Shown piece after piece: positions 32,767 through 41,243 of a stretch of DNA of 41,243 nucleotides (positions are counted from its first letter, which is position 1; each line of letters begins with the position of its first letter). Where the stretch lies: contig CAYRJN010000007.1 of assembly GCA_964424545.1 (NCBI GenBank), positions 1-41,243 of the forward strand, given 5' to 3'. The position numbers and the translations under genes were made by a program. Source of the DNA: JAUVIB01 sp964424545. GTDB lineage: Bacteria; Calditrichota; Calditrichia; Calditrichales; Calditrichaceae. The notes beneath the pieces are model-generated. The model saw only the letters and a program-made list of their open reading frames with translations, had not been told where the DNA came from and ran no database searches.

Positions 32767-34113
32767 ATGCAAGGCAAAAAATCCGAAAAGATATCGCGCC
32801 GGAAATTTATATCCACCGGGGCGGCGGCTACTGCGGCATTTACAATTGTGCCACGACACGTATTAGGCGGAAAAGGCATTGTGCCGCCGAGCGACAAGTT
32901 AAATATCGCCGCAATCGGAGCGGGCGGTAAAGGTCATTCCGATATAAAGGCAGCCAGTACGGAGAATATTGTCGCTCTTTGCGACGTTGACGACGAACGC
33001 GCAGCTAAAACCTATGCCGAATATCCTAAGGCGAAAAAATATAAAGATTTTAGAGTGATGTTGGATAAAGAAAAAAGCATCGATGCCGTTACCGTCAGTA
33101 CGCCCGATCATTTCCATACCTTTGCGGCCATAACCGCTTTGCGAATGGGAAAACATGTGTTTGTACAAAAACCGCTCACACACTCGGTTGCCGAAGCGCG
33201 CTTAATGCGTGAAGAAGCGCGCAAACACCCTAAGCTTGTAACGCAAATGGGCAATCAGGGACATGCCGGCGAAGGCGGGCGTTTAACCTGCGAATGGATC
33301 TGGGATGGCGCTATCGGCGATGTGCGCGAAGTGTATTGTTGGACAAATCGTCCCGTTTGGAAAACAGGGATGGATCGGCCGACGGAAATTGTTTCCGTTC
33401 CTCCAACCATGGATTGGAACCAATGGATCGGTCCGGCGCCTTGGCGTCCTTATAATCCCGCTTATGCGCCTTGGTCATGGCGCGCTTGGGTAGATTTCGG
33501 AACCGGCGCTCTCGGAGATATGGGCGCGCATATTTTCGATCATCCTTATTGGGCTTTAAAGTTGGAATATCCCGAAACCATTCAAGCCAGCTCCACAAAA
33601 TTTAACGGAGAATCCTGGCCGGTTGCGGAAAAGATTACTTACACATTTCCTGCGAGAGGGAATATGCCTCCCGTAAAACTGATTTGGTATGACGGCGGAT
33701 TAATGCCGGAAAGACCGGAATTTATCGAAGCCGGACGTAAAATGGGCGACGGCGACGGTGGTGTGCTCTATATTGGCGATAAAGGCGCCCTAATGCACGG
33801 ATGCTACGGCAATTCTCCGCGATTATTGCCTGAAAGTAAAATGAAGGAATATAAAAAACCGGAAAAAACCATTCCGCGTTCTCCCGGTATTATGCAAGAA
33901 TGGATTAAGGCGATAAAAGAAGGCAAACAATCGACTACGAGATGGGAATACTCATCCAAATTGGTCGAAACGATGATGTTGGGAAATGTAGCCGTACGCG
34001 TTCAGGATAAAAATACTATTCTTGAATGGGACGGTGAAATAGGCGAGATCACCAACCTTCCAGAAGCCAATGAATTTTTGGGTCGCAGATACAGAAAAGG
34101 ATGGGAACTTTAA
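32767..34113 (+). CDS. Tat-exported Gfo/Idh/MocA-family oxidoreductase
   Basis: 448 residues. The Tat signal SRRKFISTGAAATAAFTIVP (about residues 10-29) means it is exported folded, with cofactor, to the periplasm. The Rossmann start is LNIAAIGAGGKGHSDI. The family lysine motif reads VFVQKPLTH (QKP in place of EKP, as in this exported subgroup), and GALGDMGAHIFDHPYWAL gives the active-site Asp and His. The Trp-rich middle (NQWIGPAPWRPYNPAY) is typical of the secreted forms in glycan-degrading bacteria. It probably oxidises sugars at C3 or a related hydroxyl with tightly bound NAD. It is followed by a strong terminator, then a secreted TIM-barrel/DUF1080 protein that could act on the keto product. 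Confidence 0.92.
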   Translation: MQGKKSEKISRRKFISTGAAATAAFTIVPRHVLGGKGIVPPSDKLNIAAIGAGGKGHSDIKAASTENIVALCDVDDERAAKTYAEYPKAKKYKDFRVMLDKEKSIDAVTVSTPDHFHTFAAITALRMGKHVFVQKPLTHSVAEARLMREEARKHPKLVTQMGNQGHAGEGGRLTCEWIWDGAIGDVREVYCWTNRPVWKTGMDRPTEIVSVPPTMDWNQWIGPAPWRPYNPAYAPWSWRAWVDFGTGALGDMGAHIFDHPYWALKLEYPETIQASSTKFNGESWPVAEKITYTFPARGNMPPVKLIWYDGGLMPERPEFIEAGRKMGDGDGGVLYIGDKGALMHGCYGNSPRLLPESKMKEYKKPEKTIPRSPGIMQEWIKAIKEGKQSTTRWEYSSKLVETMMLGNVAVRVQDKNTILEWDGEIGEITNLPEANEFLGRRYRKGWEL

Positions 34114-34135
34114 TATTTCTATCCGATTAATTCGG

Positions 34136-34170
34136 AATAAATCCTCCGTAAGATAAAAGGAGGATTTATT
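34136..34170 (+). terminator. Strong terminator after the Tat-type oxidoreductase
   Basis: AATAAATCCTCC (34136-34147) and GGAGGATTTATT (34159-34170) form a perfect 12-pair stem with an 11-base loop, followed by CTTTTTAATTTT. Confidence 0.92.
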
Positions 34171-34327
34171 CTTTTTAATTTTCTATTCCCATAAAAATTG
34201 GCTATTTGTTTTAAGCTGATATAATTCTTCCCTTATTTTAATAATATTGTCTTGCAATATGATTTGGGGAGAAATGATGAATTCCGATAAATTATAACTC
34301 ACCTTTAAGCTTTTAATGGAGAAGAAT

Positions 34328-35788
34328 ATGACGCGTAACCCATTTTTTAAAAAGATGTTCCCTTCGTTATTAATCATTCTGTCTTTTTTGTTTACGCCTA
34401 TTGCTCAGGCGGGAGAATATAAAACGCATGCGCCCACAGACGTATCTAAAAGCTGGCGTCTTGGTATGCAGTTATGGACATTTCATAAATATACGTTTAA
34501 GGAAGCCGTTGATAAAACCGCAGCGCTCGGTATCGATTGGGTTGAAGCCTATCCGGGGCAATCTTACAGCAAGGACGAACCGGAGGTGAAGATCGGGCCG
34601 GAACTTTCGTCGGAAAAGCGCGCTGAAATTAAGAATCTGCTTGAAGAAAAGGGTATGCGGTTAGTTAATTTCGGCGTTATCCGTATACCGGCTGACGAAA
34701 CCGGCGCCCGAAAAGTATTTGATTTTGCGAAAGATATGGGTATTGAAACCATCGTTTCGGAACCGAAAGAAAATGAGTTTGATTTGATAGAAAAATTGTG
34801 CGATGAGTATGGTATAAATGTGGCTATTCATAATCATCCCAAGCCTTCACATTATTGGAATCCCGATAAAATATTGGAAGTCACCAAAGGACGCAGCAAA
34901 CGTATCGGAGCCTGCGCCGATGTGGGGCATTGGATTCGTTCCGGAATTGATCCGGCTGAAGCGATCAAGAAATTAGATGGTCGTATCATCAGTTTTCATT
35001 TTGGCGATGTTGAAAAATTCGGCGATAAGAAATCTCATGATGTGATTTGGGGCCAAGGCGTCGGTAAGACGAAAGAATTGTTGTATCAATTACATAAAAT
35101 GGGATTCAAAGGCGTTTTTCCCATTGAATATGAATATAATTGGTTGAATTCGATGCCGGATGTTCGTCGGTGTATCCGATTTTTTGATGGTATTGCCGCT
35201 AAATTGGATCCATCCGGTTGGAAAAATCTGTTTGCAGAAGATCTGTCAAATGCCATTTATAAGAAAGGAAGCTGGAAATTTGATGAAAACGATGTGCTTG
35301 CTATTATTGGCGACAGTTATATTTGGACAAAGGAAAAATACGGCGATTTTATCTTGAATGTTGATTTTAAGTTGTCTCCCAAAGCAAACAGCGGCGTTTT
35401 TTTGCGCGCCGGCGACCTGAAGAATTATGTTCAAACTTCCATAGAAGTTCAGATTCATGAAAGCGGAGACGGTAGTAAACACGGGCAGTGCGGGGCTATT
35501 TACGATTGTCTTTCTCCCCGTAAAAATGTGGTAAAGAAGCCCGGTGAATGGAACCGCTATACAATCGTTTGTAAAGCCAATAAAATTTATGTTGTGCTTA
35601 ACGGCGTACAAATTATAAACATGGATTTGGATCAATGGACGGAGCCGCACAAAAATCCCGACGGCACAAAAAACAAATTTAATACGGCTTTAAAAGATTT
35701 TCCGAGAGAGGGTCATATCGGTTTGCAGTACCATGGTCATCCGCTTTGGTTCCGTAACATAAAAATTAAAGAATTATTGCTAAACTGA
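34328..35788 (+). CDS. Secreted fusion: sugar-phosphate-isomerase-like TIM barrel plus DUF1080
   Basis: 486 residues from ATG 34328. This start is chosen because GGAG lies six bases before it; an in-frame ATG at 34316 overlaps that site. A signal peptide (about 1-28) ends TPIAQAGE. Residues about 40-290 are a xylose-isomerase-like TIM barrel: LGMQLWTFHK, GIDWVEAYPG, VAIHNHP, GACADVGHWIRSG, IISFHFGDVEKFG and FPIEYEYN supply the metal-ligand Glu, His and Asp positions. Residues about 300-486 are DUF1080 (PF06439, 3-keto-disaccharide hydrolase domain): YGDFILNVDFKLSPKANSGVF, VQIHESGDG, GEWNRYTIVCKANKIYVVLNG and GHIGLQYHG. The fusion could isomerise and cleave a keto-sugar in the periplasm. It pairs logically with the preceding oxidoreductase and the following transporter. 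Confidence 0.88.
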   Translation: MTRNPFFKKMFPSLLIILSFLFTPIAQAGEYKTHAPTDVSKSWRLGMQLWTFHKYTFKEAVDKTAALGIDWVEAYPGQSYSKDEPEVKIGPELSSEKRAEIKNLLEEKGMRLVNFGVIRIPADETGARKVFDFAKDMGIETIVSEPKENEFDLIEKLCDEYGINVAIHNHPKPSHYWNPDKILEVTKGRSKRIGACADVGHWIRSGIDPAEAIKKLDGRIISFHFGDVEKFGDKKSHDVIWGQGVGKTKELLYQLHKMGFKGVFPIEYEYNWLNSMPDVRRCIRFFDGIAAKLDPSGWKNLFAEDLSNAIYKKGSWKFDENDVLAIIGDSYIWTKEKYGDFILNVDFKLSPKANSGVFLRAGDLKNYVQTSIEVQIHESGDGSKHGQCGAIYDCLSPRKNVVKKPGEWNRYTIVCKANKIYVVLNGVQIINMDLDQWTEPHKNPDGTKNKFNTALKDFPREGHIGLQYHGHPLWFRNIKIKELLLN

Positions 35789-35906
35789 AAAAAACAGATG
35801 GAGTCCCGCTTTCGAGGCGGGTAAAAGAGGCTCGTTTATCGGATATAATCCGAGTTAAGTATTATATGTTTGTACAAACTGCTTGTTAAATTGAAGGAGG
35901 GTATTT

Positions 35907-37388
35907 ATGTCTAATGATCAGCATAACGGCGTGGCCAATGCAAAACGTTTGTTTCTCGGAAGTAGCTTTGCCTTGATTGCGACGTCTGTCGCTTTTGCCA
36001 TGGTAGGCGCTACCATGGGAGCAATGAAAGAACATTTTGTATTGACTAATGCGGAAATCGGCTGGGTCGGAGGAGCCGCTCTTTGGGGCTTTGCCATATC
36101 TATTTTTATTTTTGGACCCCTTTGTGATGTTCTGGGAATGAAATTAATTTTCCGTTTGGCTTTTGTGGGGCATTTTATCGGCGTTTTAACCATGGTTTTT
36201 GCATCCGGATTTACAACACTGTTTATCGGCGCATTGATTCTCGCCTTTGGAAACGGTCTTGTGGAGGCGGCGGCTAATCCACTCGTTACCACTATTTACC
36301 CGGATCGCAAAACGGAAATGCTCAATAAATTTCATGTTTGGTTTCCAGGCGGTATTGCTATCGGCGGTTTGATTGCTTATTTCATGGATAATGCAGGAAT
36401 TACATCATGGCAGTTAAAACTGTTGGTAATTTTAATTCCAACCGTTATTTACGGGTTGATTTTTTTGGGACAAAAATTTCCGGCTACCGAACGCGTTCAA
36501 TCCGGTGTATCGAATAAGGATATGATCAAAGGTACCTTGTTAAGGCCTTTTTTCTGGCTGATCTTTTTCGCTATGATGATGACGGCTTCCGTCGAATTAG
36601 GTCCCAATCGTTGGATACCGGCAGTATTGGAATCGGCGGGAATCCCGGGCATTTTGGTGTTGGTCTGGATCAATCTTTTGATGGCCGTTATGCGCTATTA
36701 TGCCGGCCCTTTTGTCCATAAATTAGCTCCGACCGGAATTCTTTTTCTATCGGCTATAATCAGCGGCATCGGACTGTATTGGCTGAGCTATACGGATACC
36801 TTATTAAGCGCAATTGCCGCGGGAACCGTGTTTGCTCTTGGCGTTTGCTATTTTTGGCCGACCATGTTAGGCATTACATCGGAAAGAGTGCCGAAAGGAG
36901 GTGCGTTGGCTCTCGCATTGGTCGGTGGTATTGGAACCATAATTGTCGGTTTGGTAACTTCACCCGTCATGGGAAAAATTGCTGATACTTATTTACCGGA
37001 TAAATTGCCTGAAGAGAAAACTATCGTCGTGATGCATGAAATTATCGATACTTATCCTGAGTTAATGGCTCAGGCCAAAGGAAAAACAGGAAATGATTAT
37101 AAAGTTGCCATTGAGGCGGCAGAAAAAGTTCTTGATGAAAAAGAAAAGACGGGAATATTACCTCCCATCGCTACCGCCAATGCAATGCGCAGCGCTATAG
37201 CGGCTAATCCCGAGGCTTCGTCGGCTAAACATGCCAAAGAACTTTTGGGGCCGGCGGAGAACTACGCTGGAAAAATTTCCTTCCGCTATGTAGTGCCCCT
37301 TTCGTTGATCCTTACCGTGGTTTTCGGCATATTATATTTTAGGGATAAAATGAAGGGCGGCTATAAAAAAGAGGAAATAACCGCCTAA
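35907..37388 (+). CDS. MFS sugar transporter with a long soluble insert
   Basis: 493 residues with about 12 membrane segments and the MFS loop-2 motif region FGPLCDVLGMKLIFR. An aromatic/Gly-rich core and NPLVTTIYPDRKTEMLNKFHVWFPGGIAIG are typical of the FucP-like sugar porters found beside Gfo/Idh and DUF1080 genes. An unusual hydrophilic, helical stretch of about 100 residues (about 360-462, rich in Lys, Glu and Ala) sits before the last membrane segment (YVVPLSLILTVVFGILYF). GGAGGG precedes the ATG, and a terminator closes the operon. Substrate probably a monosaccharide or keto sugar released by the upstream enzymes. Confidence 0.9.
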   Translation: MSNDQHNGVANAKRLFLGSSFALIATSVAFAMVGATMGAMKEHFVLTNAEIGWVGGAALWGFAISIFIFGPLCDVLGMKLIFRLAFVGHFIGVLTMVFASGFTTLFIGALILAFGNGLVEAAANPLVTTIYPDRKTEMLNKFHVWFPGGIAIGGLIAYFMDNAGITSWQLKLLVILIPTVIYGLIFLGQKFPATERVQSGVSNKDMIKGTLLRPFFWLIFFAMMMTASVELGPNRWIPAVLESAGIPGILVLVWINLLMAVMRYYAGPFVHKLAPTGILFLSAIISGIGLYWLSYTDTLLSAIAAGTVFALGVCYFWPTMLGITSERVPKGGALALALVGGIGTIIVGLVTSPVMGKIADTYLPDKLPEEKTIVVMHEIIDTYPELMAQAKGKTGNDYKVAIEAAEKVLDEKEKTGILPPIATANAMRSAIAANPEASSAKHAKELLGPAENYAGKISFRYVVPLSLILTVVFGILYFRDKMKGGYKKEEITA

Positions 37389-37404
37389 ATAAAATTAATT
37401 TATA

Positions 37405-37440
37405 AAAGGACATATACGATTTATATGTCCTTTTTTTCTT
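37405..37440 (+). terminator. Terminator after the MFS gene
   Basis: AAAGGACATATA (37405-37416) pairs with TATATGTCCTTT (37422-37433), a perfect 12-pair stem with a five-base loop and a T-rich tail. Confidence 0.93.
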
Positions 37441-37721
37441 TAATTTAACTTGGTCATTTCTTCATTCTATCACAGAGTCAAATATTTTGTAAATATATTA
37501 GCCAAAGAGCGTGGGAGGGATGGTTTAGCGGCTGAACTATAAAACGGAAATAATTTGTTATGGTTTTTTGGGCTTAGTAATTTTTACCAACTGGAGCTGC
37601 GATGGTGATCGCTTGTTTTTCATGTTTGTGAAAAATTTTCTGAACTTAAATTATTTTCTTTTAAATTTATGATTAATATTTTATATTTCACATAAAGACA
37701 ATAAAACTCGGGAAAAAAATT
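37441..37721. other. Intergenic region before the sensor pair
   Basis: About 280 AT-rich bases with no supported gene or clear promoter. It should hold the promoter of the PhnD-like/kinase pair. Confidence 0.45.
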
Positions 37722-38621
37722 ATGTCGATTAAAAAATTAAAAACAAATATAATTTTCTTTTTGAGCATAGTCTTTATCGCCATACCATCGCCAGCAAAAA
37801 ATCTAACCATTGGAACCTTAGGAATTAACCCTACAAAAGATATAAAAAAGATGAGTCCACTGGTAAAATATTTGGCGCGCCATTTACGGGATGAAGGTAT
37901 TACAGACGGTAAGGTTATTACTACAAGCGATGCCAAAACAATGGCTCAATATATGAAAAACGGAAAAGTTGATATCTTTTTTGAAAGTGTTTTTCCTACC
38001 TTGCTGGTAAATTTTTCAACAGGCAGTAAAATATTGCTGAGGCGTTGGAAAAACGGTGTTTCGCAATATTCATCCGTTATCATTTCACAAAAAAGTATAA
38101 AGGATTTAAATGAGTTAAAAGGGGTGAAATTTGTTTTTGATCATCCCGTGTCGACAACGGGTTATTTTATTCCTAAAACAATGTTGCTCGAAAAAGGATA
38201 TAAACTTGAAGAATATAAAAATAACCCGGGAAACAATTCTCCCGACGTAATTAAATATATCTTTTCAAGTTCCGATGAAAATACCTTTTTTTGGGTTTTA
38301 AGGGGGATTGCAAAAGCGGGGGCAATGGATTATCCGAGTTATCTACGCTTTTCAAAAAATAATCCCGATACACTGAATATTTTATATAAATCCCGTCTTA
38401 TTCCGAGACATTTGATAAGTTTTAGAAAAGATTTACCGCAGTCCTTATTGGATAAAATAATAGATTTAATGACTCACATGCATGAAAATAAAGAGGGCCG
38501 TGGAATATTAAAGGCTTATCAGAATACGGCTAAGATTGATATCTTACCCGACGATTGCTATCGTTTAGTGGAATCTTATAGAAAAGTTATTATAAAATAT
38601 TACTCAGATTATATAAAATGA
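37722..38621 (+). CDS. PhnD-like periplasmic binding protein
   Basis: 299 residues with a signal peptide (about 1-26, ending IPSPAKN). The mature part has NLTIGTLGINPTKDIKKMSPLVKYLARHL, the start of the phosphate/phosphonate-binding family. It also has DAKTMAQYMKNGKVDIFFESVFP, SSVIISQKSIKDLNELKGVKFVF (the family's substrate-domain hinge) and DHPVSTTGYFIPKTMLLEKG, where S-T-T-G-Y is the ligand loop. Members bind phosphonates, phosphate, or other ligands when acting as sensors. No PhnC/PhnE permease genes follow. Its stop overlaps the next gene's start (ATGA), so it is most likely the sensory partner of that kinase and not a transporter subunit. Ligand unknown. Confidence 0.88.
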   Translation: MSIKKLKTNIIFFLSIVFIAIPSPAKNLTIGTLGINPTKDIKKMSPLVKYLARHLRDEGITDGKVITTSDAKTMAQYMKNGKVDIFFESVFPTLLVNFSTGSKILLRRWKNGVSQYSSVIISQKSIKDLNELKGVKFVFDHPVSTTGYFIPKTMLLEKGYKLEEYKNNPGNNSPDVIKYIFSSSDENTFFWVLRGIAKAGAMDYPSYLRFSKNNPDTLNILYKSRLIPRHLISFRKDLPQSLLDKIIDLMTHMHENKEGRGILKAYQNTAKIDILPDDCYRLVESYRKVIIKYYSDYIK

Positions 38622-41233
38622 AATTTAATTTAAAAAACAAGTCGCTTTTATTGACCTCGTTGGTAATAATTATTGTCGGCGTAACAACCGCTTTTTATTC
38701 CATATCCATCGGTAAGCAAAATTTATTGGAATCTTTCAATGAAGATGCGCGCAATATTACGGATATGGTTTCGCTGTCTATATCGGACGATCTGTATCTT
38801 TTTGATATTTATGCCATGCGTCTTCACTTAAGCGTTCTCGAAACAAACCCTGAAATTCTTTCCATTACGGTTGTGGACACATCTCATATTTTGATTTTAA
38901 ATTTGGGTATGCAACAAGATGAAATGGAACAGGTTTATGACGAGTTGAAAGAACGGGTTTTGTCAAAAAACCGTTATACCTCCATAAGCAAAAATCAAAA
39001 ACTCTTTGTAGGAAATCCTGTTGAATTGGCTGACGGAACTATTTTAGGCTATATATATATAACTTTTTCATTAGAGAAGGTTTATAATATCCAAAAACAA
39101 ACGACAAAAAACATCCTCATCATTACACTTTTTATACTGCTTCTCGCAACGTTAATAGCCTACTACTTATCTTCAATAATCGGTAATTTGATTACCGATG
39201 TTACCAAGGTTGCTTATAATATCGGCAAGGGAAATTTTGAATTTAGTTTAAAAACCAATCGTAAGGATGAGTTGGGCGATTTGATCAGAGCTATCGGAAT
39301 AATGGCCAAAAATCTTCAAAGCACAACGGTTTCGAAAAATTATATTGATAATATTGTCCAATCCATGCCGAATGCGTTGTTTGTGGTAAAAACGGATTCT
39401 TCTATTGAAAAAACGAATACAGCCGCCCATAAATTAAGCGGTTATATGGAATCGGAACTTATAAGATATCCCCTAAAAAAACTTTTTCCTCACTATCCGA
39501 TTATGGAATTTTTACAGGATTATCCTAACGAAAATATTGAAACTACAATTTTAACCAAAGAGAAAAAAGAGATTGAAGTGGATGTTTTCGGGTCGCACCT
39601 TATGGAAGACGATAAAATCAGAGCCTATATTTGTATTGTTCAGGATATAAGCGAAAGGAAACGTTATGAGGAAATTATTCGTAAAAGCGAATTAAGATAT
39701 AACACTCTTTTTAATCTTTTGCCTTACGGCGGTGAGGTGTTGGATAGAAACGGGATTATCATTAATTGCAGTCCTAACTCCGCTACCATGCTCGGTTATC
39801 AAAAAGAGGAAATGCTTGGTAAGTCGATTGCCAATTTTATTGATGAAGAATCAAGAAAGGTATTTAAGAAAAAATGGCCGGTTATTATCGGCGGAAAACC
39901 ACAAAATGCGGAAATAATAATGGTTTGTAAGGATGGAACCAAGCGTAGTATCTTGCGCGCGGCTCAGCCGATAATAGATAAAAACGGCGAAATAGTGGCC
40001 GTTTTAACCCTTAATGTGGATATATCGGAACAGAAACGAGCCGAGCAGGAAAAATTACACTTGGAACATCAATTGTCAAAAATTCAGAAACTCGAATCGA
40101 TAGGAAAATTAAGCGGCGGTATCGCCCATGATTTTAATAATATTTTAACGGCTATTTTAGGATATTGCGAGTTATCCCTCAACAAAATTGATAAAAATCA
40201 TTTTCTGTATAAAAATATCAAAGAAATTCAAAAAGGAAGTCAAAGAGCCAGCAATCTGACAAAACAACTTCTGGCCTTTAGCCGTAAACAATTGATAAGG
40301 CCCAAAATAATTAATATCAATGACGTCATTGTGAATATGAAAGATATGCTACAAAAATTGACGGGTGAAGATATTCGTATCAAGTATAATCTTAAAAAAG
40401 AAATTCCCTTGATTAAGGCCGATAAAAATCAAATTGAGCAAATAATAATGAATCTGACTTTGAATGCCAGAGACGCGCTCAATGAGTTAAAAAAAGATGA
40501 TGTCATAAAAATGATTATCATCGAAACCAATCAACAATATCTTGATAAAACATTTTTACAAAATCATCTCGAAAGTTCCGACGGCCCGCATATTGTGCTT
40601 ACGGTGACGGATAACGGCGTTGGGATGACGAAAGAGGTTTCAGAGAAAATTTTTGAACCCTTTTATACGACTAAGTCTGTCGATCAGGGGACGGGATTAG
40701 GTATGGCAACGGTTTACGGCATAGTTAAGCAAAACAACGGCAGTATTTATGTTTATTCGGAACCTAACAGTGGCACAACCATTAAAATATTTTGGCCTTA
40801 TGACGAAACAAAAGCGGAAGAAGAATCTCCCATTCTTCCTCAAGAAACGATGATACATGGTTCGGGTAAAATCCTTCTTGTGGAAGACGATCATGAAGTA
40901 CGCCAATTTGCCAAGGACGCTCTTATTTTTCTCGGTTATAAGGTTGTTGAGGCCGAAAACGGTTTTGAGGCGCTGGAATATTTAAAAAATCAAGATTACC
41001 AATTTGATCTCATTTTAAGCGATGTGGTGATGCCGGGTATCGGCGGTGCTGAGCTTTATCAAAAAATGAAAGACTTAGACATTGATATTCCGGTTTTATT
41101 CTCTTCCGGGTACACGGATAAAAAAATAATAATAAAGGGATTAGCCAAAGAAGATTTTAACTTTTTAGCAAAACCTTATACGATCCAAATGCTTTCACGA
41201 CGCATCTCGCAAATATTAAATAAATCAAAATAA
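38618..41233 (+). CDS. Membrane hybrid histidine kinase with PAS domains and receiver
   Basis: 871 residues. An N-terminal membrane segment (about 9-27) and a second (about 165-187) bracket a periplasmic sensor domain. A HAMP-like linker (about 188-240), two PAS domains (about 245-350 and 362-475; SVLGYQKEEMLGKSI-type blocks), then the HisKA domain with GGIAHDFNN (His504) follow. The ATPase domain shows NLTLNARDAL, DNGVGM and GTGLGMATVYGIV. The C-terminal receiver has the acidic pair EDDH, the phospho-accepting Asp802 in LILSDVVMPG and Lys in LAKPYT. The start overlaps the PhnD-like gene by four bases, so the binding protein may dock on the periplasmic domain. No separate DNA-binding regulator lies within the window. 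Confidence 0.93.
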   Translation: MKFNLKNKSLLLTSLVIIIVGVTTAFYSISIGKQNLLESFNEDARNITDMVSLSISDDLYLFDIYAMRLHLSVLETNPEILSITVVDTSHILILNLGMQQDEMEQVYDELKERVLSKNRYTSISKNQKLFVGNPVELADGTILGYIYITFSLEKVYNIQKQTTKNILIITLFILLLATLIAYYLSSIIGNLITDVTKVAYNIGKGNFEFSLKTNRKDELGDLIRAIGIMAKNLQSTTVSKNYIDNIVQSMPNALFVVKTDSSIEKTNTAAHKLSGYMESELIRYPLKKLFPHYPIMEFLQDYPNENIETTILTKEKKEIEVDVFGSHLMEDDKIRAYICIVQDISERKRYEEIIRKSELRYNTLFNLLPYGGEVLDRNGIIINCSPNSATMLGYQKEEMLGKSIANFIDEESRKVFKKKWPVIIGGKPQNAEIIMVCKDGTKRSILRAAQPIIDKNGEIVAVLTLNVDISEQKRAEQEKLHLEHQLSKIQKLESIGKLSGGIAHDFNNILTAILGYCELSLNKIDKNHFLYKNIKEIQKGSQRASNLTKQLLAFSRKQLIRPKIININDVIVNMKDMLQKLTGEDIRIKYNLKKEIPLIKADKNQIEQIIMNLTLNARDALNELKKDDVIKMIIIETNQQYLDKTFLQNHLESSDGPHIVLTVTDNGVGMTKEVSEKIFEPFYTTKSVDQGTGLGMATVYGIVKQNNGSIYVYSEPNSGTTIKIFWPYDETKAEEESPILPQETMIHGSGKILLVEDDHEVRQFAKDALIFLGYKVVEAENGFEALEYLKNQDYQFDLILSDVVMPGIGGAELYQKMKDLDIDIPVLFSSGYTDKKIIIKGLAKEDFNFLAKPYTIQMLSRRISQILNKSK

Positions 41234-41243
41234 TATTTGTCTA

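Overview
The window is about 41 kb of AT-rich bacterial chromosome. It looks like a Gram-negative member of the FCB/Calditrichota-type lineages. That placement is inferred from an outer-membrane DUF3078-type protein, a lipoprotein, a Tat-exported Gfo/Idh/MocA protein, a pyrophosphate-type phosphofructokinase and a bifunctional glucose/mannose phosphate isomerase; no rRNA is present to confirm it. I saw no tRNA, rRNA, CRISPR array, phage gene or complete insertion sequence. Most genes serve sugar capture, sugar redox chemistry and central sugar metabolism.

Layout. 1-3.8 kb: the 3' end of a rhodanese gene, a lipoprotein made of two fused molybdate-type binding domains, a periplasmic glycerophosphodiesterase, and an arfB-like ribosome-rescue gene split between two frames exactly at an A AAA AAA heptamer. 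4.5-10.2 kb: two long GH38 (alpha-mannosidase-type) paralogues in which the usual nucleophile aspartate is replaced by phenylalanine. 10.4-13.8 kb: a tight larC-larE-larB-gmhA operon, which makes the nickel-pincer cofactor but has no larA nearby; larE opens inside a run of ten G. 14.1-17.3 kb: an uncharacterised His-rich protein, a sodium/solute symporter and two very small membrane proteins. 17.6-20.7 kb: DUF3078 protein, PPi-dependent phosphofructokinase and aldose 1-epimerase, ending in a clear terminator.

21.0-27.1 kb (minus strand): a four-gene operon of Gfo/Idh oxidoreductase, CsxA-like GH2 exo-glucosaminidase, DegT-type aminotransferase and a second Gfo/Idh oxidoreductase. This is a plausible amino-sugar or amino-cyclitol module. 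27.6-30.9 kb: an L,D-transpeptidase-like protein (plus), then metK and phosphoglucose/phosphomannose isomerase (minus). 31.5-37.4 kb (plus): an AGE-type 2-epimerase, a Tat-exported Gfo/Idh protein, a secreted TIM-barrel/DUF1080 fusion and an MFS transporter. This looks like a 3-keto-sugar (oxidise, cleave, import) module. 37.7-41.2 kb: a PhnD-like periplasmic binding protein overlapping a hybrid histidine kinase, probably a sensing pair.

Working together (inference): the GH38, GH2 and DUF1080 enzymes would release or convert sugars. The Gfo/Idh proteins and epimerases would change redox state and stereochemistry. The SSS and MFS carriers import products, and aldose epimerase, PGI/PMI and PPi-PFK feed them to glycolysis. 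Several intergenic gaps share pieces of a mosaic, mobile-looking repeat family.
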